Shown: piece after piece, positions 34,206-38,174 of the stretch
How the letters are laid out: every line of letters begins with the position of its first letter
How positions within the stretch are numbered: position 1 is the first letter of the stretch
NCBI RefSeq assembly: GCF_019802345.1
Contig: NZ_JAINDZ010000042.1
Span: 1 to 38,174, forward strand
Origin: Methylosinus sp. Sm6
Lineage (GTDB): Bacteria > Pseudomonadota > Alphaproteobacteria > Rhizobiales > Beijerinckiaceae
DNA length: 38,174 nucleotides
Direction of reading: 5' to 3'
Position numbers and translations under genes: made by a program
Notes under the pieces: model-generated
What the model saw: only the letters and a program-made list of their open reading frames with translations
Database searches by the model: none
What the model was told of the DNA's origin: nothing

Positions 34206-36122
34206 ATGGCGGGCGACTGGCTGACGACGACCGAGATATTGGCGCTGGGAGCGCCGTCTCTGCCGTCGCACATGTCCAAGCTGGCGGAGCTGATCTCCAG
34301 CCAGGGCTGGCGCAAGAACGCCAGCTTCGCCCGCGTGCGTTTCGGCCGCGGCGGCGGCTATGAATATCACCTCTCGCTGCTGCCGCCGGATGCGCGCGCC
34401 AAGGCGCTCGCGGCCCGCGCGACCGCCGCCGTTGAGAAAGCGAACACCGTTTCGCAGGGACTTTGGGCGGCCTTCGACCGCCTGCCGGAAAAGACCAAGG
34501 AAAAGGCCCGCCGCCGCCTCGTTGCGGTCGAGGCGGTGCAGTCCATGGGCAATGACTGCACGCGAGAGGTCGCGGTCGCCTGGGTCGCCAAAGAGTTCGA
34601 TGTCTGCGCCTCCACCTTGTGGAGCTGGCTGGCGCTGGTCGAGGGCGTCGATCGCGGCGACCGCCTGCCGCATCTCGCGCCGCGTCATGTCGGCCGCACC
34701 GCCACGGCGGAATGCGACCCACGCGCCTGGGATTTTCTCGTCGCCGATTATCTGCGCGCGGAGAGCCCGGCATTCGAGCCCTGCTATCGCCGCTTGACGC
34801 GCGCCGCCGCGGCGGAGAGCTGGTCGCCGATCCCCTCGTCGAAGACGCTGCAGAGGCGGATCGAGAAAGAGATTCCGCGCGCCGCGCGCACTCTGGCCCG
34901 CTCGGGTCGTGAGGCGGCGCAGCGCATCTATCCGCATCAGCGGCGCACCAAGGCGCATTTCCACGCGGTGCAGTCCGTCAACGCGGACGGCCACAAGTTC
35001 GATGTCTTCGTGAAATGGGCGGACGGCTCCATCTCGCGGCCGATGATGGTCGGCTTTCAAGACCTCTATTCGGGCATGGTGCTCGCGCATCGCATCGACA
35101 AGTCCGAGAACAAGGAGATGGTGCGGCTCGCCTTCGCCGATGTCGTCGAGCGCTTCGGAATCCCCGAAAAGTGCTGGCTCGACAACGGCCGCGCCTTCGC
35201 GTCCAAATGGCTCACGGGCCGCCTCGCCAACCGCTATCGGTTCAAGATCAAAGACGAGGACCCGGAAGGCATCCTGCTGTCGATCGGCTGCCGCGACGTG
35301 CATTGGACGACGCCCTATCACGGGCAGGCGAAGCCGATCGAGCGCGCATGGAAGGACATGTGCGCGAACATATCCACGCATCCCGCCTTCGCCGGCGCCT
35401 ACACGGGCAATAAGCCGGACGCCAAGCCCGAGAACTACGGCAAGACCGCCGTGCCGGAGCAGCGGTTCCGCGAGATCGTGGCGAGCGAGATCGCCGCGCA
35501 CAACACGCGCCCCGGCCGGCGCACAGCGACCGCCAAGGGCCGCTCGTTCCAGCAGACGCTGCAGGAATCGCTCGACAATGGCGCGCTGGTGCGGCGCGCG
35601 ACCAAAGAGCAGCGCCGCATGCTGCTGATGGCCGCCGAGGGCGTGAACGTCGACAAGCGCACGGGCGAGATCGCGCTGATGGAGTCGCGCTACTGGGCCG
35701 AGGAGCTGGTCGAGCATATCGGCAAGAAGGTCATCGTGCGCTTCGACCCGCAGAACCTCGGCACCGCGCTCGCCGTCTACACGCTCGACAATCGCTTCAT
35801 CGCCGAGGCGCAGCCGATCGGCGACGTGCGTTTCGACGACGTCGACAAAGCGCGCGAGCACGCGCGCGTGCGCAACGACTATGTGCGCAAGCAGCGCGAT
35901 TTTCTCGAGGCCAATCGTCGCCTCGACATCGATCAGGTCGCGGCGCTGCTGCCGCAACCGGAAGCGACGCCGCCCGAGCCCGCCAAGGTCACGCGCCTCG
36001 TCGCCAACGGCCCCACGCGCGGCTCCGATTGGGACGGCTCGGATGATTTCGCGCGCGGTGTCGCGCTGATGGAAGAGGGCGCGGTGCTGCCCTTCCGCAA
36101 GAGAGACGACGAGGCGGAGTGA
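34206..36122 (+). CDS. Mu-type DDE transposase (MuA-like)
   Basis: A 638-residue transposase that cuts and joins the prophage ends. An N-terminal winged-helix DNA-binding domain (about 1-65, MAGDWLTTTEILALGAPSLP) and helical end-binding domains precede the RNase H-like catalytic core, with D261 in NADGHKFDVF, D326 in WLDNGRAF and E379 in PIERAWKDM as the DDE triad. A beta-barrel (about 490-545) and a C-terminal tail for the activator follow. The start is set by AAAGGGA eight to nine bases upstream. The catalytic residues are intact, so the element may still be active. The next gene is the MuB-like ATPase. Confidence 0.94.
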   Translation: MAGDWLTTTEILALGAPSLPSHMSKLAELISSQGWRKNASFARVRFGRGGGYEYHLSLLPPDARAKALAARATAAVEKANTVSQGLWAAFDRLPEKTKEKARRRLVAVEAVQSMGNDCTREVAVAWVAKEFDVCASTLWSWLALVEGVDRGDRLPHLAPRHVGRTATAECDPRAWDFLVADYLRAESPAFEPCYRRLTRAAAAESWSPIPSSKTLQRRIEKEIPRAARTLARSGREAAQRIYPHQRRTKAHFHAVQSVNADGHKFDVFVKWADGSISRPMMVGFQDLYSGMVLAHRIDKSENKEMVRLAFADVVERFGIPEKCWLDNGRAFASKWLTGRLANRYRFKIKDEDPEGILLSIGCRDVHWTTPYHGQAKPIERAWKDMCANISTHPAFAGAYTGNKPDAKPENYGKTAVPEQRFREIVASEIAAHNTRPGRRTATAKGRSFQQTLQESLDNGALVRRATKEQRRMLLMAAEGVNVDKRTGEIALMESRYWAEELVEHIGKKVIVRFDPQNLGTALAVYTLDNRFIAEAQPIGDVRFDDVDKAREHARVRNDYVRKQRDFLEANRRLDIDQVAALLPQPEATPPEPAKVTRLVANGPTRGSDWDGSDDFARGVALMEEGAVLPFRKRDDEAE

Positions 36123-36190
36123 TCCGCCTCGCCGGCACGGCCAGAGCGGCACAAGCCGCCAATTAAAAGCGCAGTCGAACGAGGATTCCC

Positions 36191-37222
36191 ATGTCAGAGA
36201 TTAGTGAGCCTGCAGAAGCAAGCAATTCGGACAATACCGGATGGGGCGATCCCGCCGGAGAGCCGACGCATCTGGCCGAGAAGCCGCTCAACGAATGGCG
36301 CCGCGCGACGCGCGAGGTGCGCTCGCTCGCCGAGCAGCTCGGAATATCGATGGCGGAAGTCTGCCGCCGGGCAGACGTGCCCCAGGGGACTTTGAGCCCC
36401 TGGTATGCCGGCAATTACAACGGCAATTATCCGAACACCACCGCGCGCGTGCGCAAATGGCTCGATGCCGAGGCCACGCGCCGCGCTGCCTCCATGGCGA
36501 CGCTCGCCGAGCCCGCCTTCGTCGAGACGCCGACCGCGCGCGAAGCGCTCAACGCCCTCATTTATGCGCAGTCGGCGCCGGCCTTCGTGTTGATCACGCT
36601 GGGCGCGGGCATGGGCAAATCCACAGTCTCCCGCCATGTCGTCGCGACGCGGCCGCACGCCTATCGCGTCGTCATGCGCCCTTCGACCGGCTCTGTGCAC
36701 AGCATGCTCAATGTGCTGGCGACCGAGATCGGCGTCGTCGAGAGGGACCCGAAGAAGCTCGCCTACACGATCGGCGCGAAGCTTCGGCGCAATGGCCGCA
36801 ACACGCTGGTGATGGTCGATGAGGCGCAGAACCTCACCGAAGCCGCGGTCAACGAGCTGCGCTACTACATGGACGAGTATGGCTGCGGCATCGCGCTCCT
36901 CGGCAATGAGGAGGTGTCCACGCGCTGGGGCCAGACGACGCCGCGCGAAGGGCAGGCGCAGCTGCATCGCCGCATCGGCATGCGCATCCGCCGGATGACG
37001 CCGCGGCAGGCCGATATCGACGCCTATGTCGACGCCTGGAAGATCGAGGACCCGGAAGTGCGCAAGCTGGCGCGGGCGATCGGCCGCAAGCCGGGCGCGC
37101 TCGGCCAGATCGCCGAGTCGCTGAAGCTGGCTGCGATCATGGCCTCCGGCGCGGGGCGGGACATCACTGCCGATGATTTGCGGCAGGCGTGGGTCAACCG
37201 CGGCGGCGAGGAGATGCGGTGA
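36191..37222 (+). CDS. MuB-like AAA+ transposition activator
   Basis: A 343-residue ATPase that selects target DNA and stimulates the transposase. An N-terminal HTH (about 42-75: LAEQLGISMAEVCRRADVPQ) is followed by the AAA+ core, with Walker A GAGMGKST (about 138-145), Walker B TLVMVDEAQNL (about 205-215) and a sensor-like GIALLGNEEV. A C-terminal helical domain (DITADDLRQAWVNRGGEEM) ends the protein. An acidic N-terminal tail precedes the HTH. It lies 68 bases after the transposase and overlaps the next small gene (TGATG). The nucleotide motifs are intact. Confidence 0.93.
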   Translation: MSEISEPAEASNSDNTGWGDPAGEPTHLAEKPLNEWRRATREVRSLAEQLGISMAEVCRRADVPQGTLSPWYAGNYNGNYPNTTARVRKWLDAEATRRAASMATLAEPAFVETPTAREALNALIYAQSAPAFVLITLGAGMGKSTVSRHVVATRPHAYRVVMRPSTGSVHSMLNVLATEIGVVERDPKKLAYTIGAKLRRNGRNTLVMVDEAQNLTEAAVNELRYYMDEYGCGIALLGNEEVSTRWGQTTPREGQAQLHRRIGMRIRRMTPRQADIDAYVDAWKIEDPEVRKLARAIGRKPGALGQIAESLKLAAIMASGAGRDITADDLRQAWVNRGGEEMR

Positions 37223-37533
37223 TGAATCACTTTCAAGAAATCCGTCTCGATGAGGCTTTGTCGAGCTGCCTTTCCGCTCAACGCGAACTTTTCCACGGAC
37301 TGTTGGATACGGAAGTAGTCGTCGAAGGCAGCAGGGGAGACGATCGAGAGTTGTTTCTCCGAAGAGTGAAATTGCTGAGAGCCCTATTTACGAATTTCCA
37401 TGGATCGCTGCTCGTCCTGATCGAAGAGTTCACTGACATGAGATGCGCCGTGCGTGAGTTTCAATATGACGGCAGTCCCGAGGTCAAAGAGTCGACAGAA
37501 GTTGTCAAAGATAATGGAGGCGCGCATGGCTGA
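37222..37533 (+). CDS. Small phage early protein, unknown
   Basis: A 103-residue protein starting MNHFQEIRLDEALSSCLSAQ, mostly alpha-helical by pattern (ELFLRRVKLLRALFTNFHGS) with an acidic end. Its ATG overlaps the stop of the MuB-like gene, so it belongs to the early operon. It is noticeably less GC-rich than its neighbours. No family was recognised. Small genes of unknown role commonly follow the transposition genes in Mu-like phages. Confidence 0.65.
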   Translation: MNHFQEIRLDEALSSCLSAQRELFHGLLDTEVVVEGSRGDDRELFLRRVKLLRALFTNFHGSLLVLIEEFTDMRCAVREFQYDGSPEVKESTEVVKDNGGAHG

Positions 37534-37855
37534 CGCCTCTCCGTCCGGCCTCGCCTATGACCTGCGCGAGCTGGCGACGCTCATGCGCTGCGTCGAGAAC
37601 GGCGATATGCGGCTCTCGTCGGCGATGGCGGCCGCCGTCGCCGAGCAGCTCTACAGCATCGCCGAGGAGTGCGACGCGCGGCACCAGCAGCTCGCCGCCG
37701 CCCGCCGATGGCTCGGCGCGCAGAGCTTCTCTGATCACTTCGCGCGAGACATCGCCATTCGCGAGGGCGTGCGCGCGGGGCGCATCATCGATCTCGTCGC
37801 CGTGCTCGAGCGCGAGATCGCCCGCAATACGGCGATGCGAGGAGCGGCGTCATGA
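37526..37855 (+). CDS. Small phage early protein, unknown
   Basis: A 109-residue helical protein (MADASPSGLAYDLRELATLM ... ALLEREIARNTAM-like ending). ATGGAGG eight bases before ATG 37526 sets the start, and it overlaps the previous gene by 8 bases and the next by 4. No domain was recognised; heptad-like spacing in ELATLMRCVENGDMRLSSAM suggests a coiled coil. It belongs to the early operon by position. Confidence 0.65.
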   Translation: MADASPSGLAYDLRELATLMRCVENGDMRLSSAMAAAVAEQLYSIAEECDARHQQLAAARRWLGAQSFSDHFARDIAIREGVRAGRIIDLVAVLEREIARNTAMRGAAS

Positions 37856-38106
37856 GAGAGATCGCCATCACAGCGAGGCCGCTCAACTGGCGCAAATGGA
37901 CCACAGCGCGCGCGCGGCGCGCGACTCTCGACCGCCTGGAGAAGATCGCGAACCTCCATGCCGAGATCGCCATGATCTGGGGCGACGTGGACGAGTCGAT
38001 CGTGTCGACGGCGGAGGCGCACATCCAGGACACGAAATATGTCGCGGACGAGCTGCAGATGCATTGGGACGATAGTTTGAAGGACGACGGAGGAGCAGCG
38101 TCATGA
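37852..38106 (+). CDS. Small phage early protein, unknown
   Basis: An 84-residue protein starting MREIAITARPLNWRKWTTAR, basic in its first third and acidic at the end (HWDDSLKDDGGAA). ATG overlaps the previous stop (ATGA) and its own stop overlaps the next start the same way. No family was recognised. Translational coupling is the main evidence that it is real. Confidence 0.6.
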   Translation: MREIAITARPLNWRKWTTARARRATLDRLEKIANLHAEIAMIWGDVDESIVSTAEAHIQDTKYVADELQMHWDDSLKDDGGAAS

Positions 38107-38174
38107 GCGATCCCGTCGTCACCGTCGCCGATGTGCTGCAGGTCGTCGCCGAGCATTACGCCTACAGCATCACG
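38103..38174 (+). CDS. Partial phage gene running off the window
   Basis: Only 24 residues are visible (MSDPVVTVADVLQVVAEHYA and four more). The ATG overlaps the preceding stop. The pattern VLQVVAEHYAYS resembles the first helix of DnaA C-terminal-like HTH domains found in phage regulators, but this is a weak guess from a fragment. The 3' end is missing. Confidence 0.5.
   Translation, partial: MSDPVVTVADVLQVVAEHYAYSIT

Noticed and set aside
33714-36152. 812-codon leftward frame opposite the transposase and ParB-like genes
   Set aside because: It is a shadow of two well-supported genes, with no recognisable domain.

Overview
The window reads as chromosomal DNA of a GC-rich alphaproteobacterium, most likely Hyphomicrobiales (Rhizobiales). 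RecF, PurD, ThiC, PheA, a CYTH/CHAD protein, a P-type copper ATPase and several families of short palindromic intergenic repeats all fit that group. A type II methanotroph (Methylosinus/Methylocystis) would be consistent, but nothing here proves the genus.

Layout. (1) 1-3807: aminopeptidase P, a small membrane-anchored protein, and a TonB-type energy transducer. (2) 3817-9099, leftward: a 1760-residue protein made almost wholly of about 220 octapeptide repeats of the form L-T-T-T-Q-I-x-A, with a nested 109-residue super-repeat in its N-terminal third. (3) 9255-13160, leftward: PurD fused in frame to an LCM-type SAM methyltransferase, then a CYTH/CHAD protein. (4) 13590-18718: an RcnA-like Ni/Co exporter, an SDR oxidoreductase, a copper ATPase whose frame runs through a palindromic repeat into a CopZ-like chaperone, and an isoprenylcysteine-methyltransferase-like membrane protein. 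(5) 19089-23387, rightward: a small secreted His/Cys protein, a TonB-dependent siderophore-type receptor and a PepSY membrane protein, which look like one metal-uptake module that the TonB at 2818 could energise. (6) 23471-24530, leftward: a three-gene cassette (71-residue protein, ribbon-helix-helix-like protein, two-TM protein) with a hairpin over the last ribosome-binding region. (7) 24834-30922: TPP riboswitch and thiC, a small secreted protein with paired CX3C motifs and a terminator, recF, a lower-GC acyltransferase, and pheA on the opposite strand.

(8) About 31246 to the end of the window is the left end of a Mu-like transposable prophage in the usual order: leftward S24-type repressor with a secreted accessory gene behind it, an operator region, Ner-like regulator, ParB-like protein, DDE transposase (MuA type), AAA+ transposition activator (MuB type), then small overlapping early genes running off the right edge. 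The host/prophage junction lies somewhere in 30983-31400, a gene-poor stretch holding a perfect 15-bp inverted repeat and three copies of a GGACACATGA-type direct repeat that may be the remains of another mobile element.

The least ordinary items are the giant octad-repeat protein, the PurD-methyltransferase fusion, the CopA-CopZ fusion through a repeat element, the palindrome inside the phage ParB-like gene, and the hairpin over the start of the 154-residue membrane protein. No tRNA, rRNA or CRISPR array was seen. All functional calls come from reading motifs; no database search was run.
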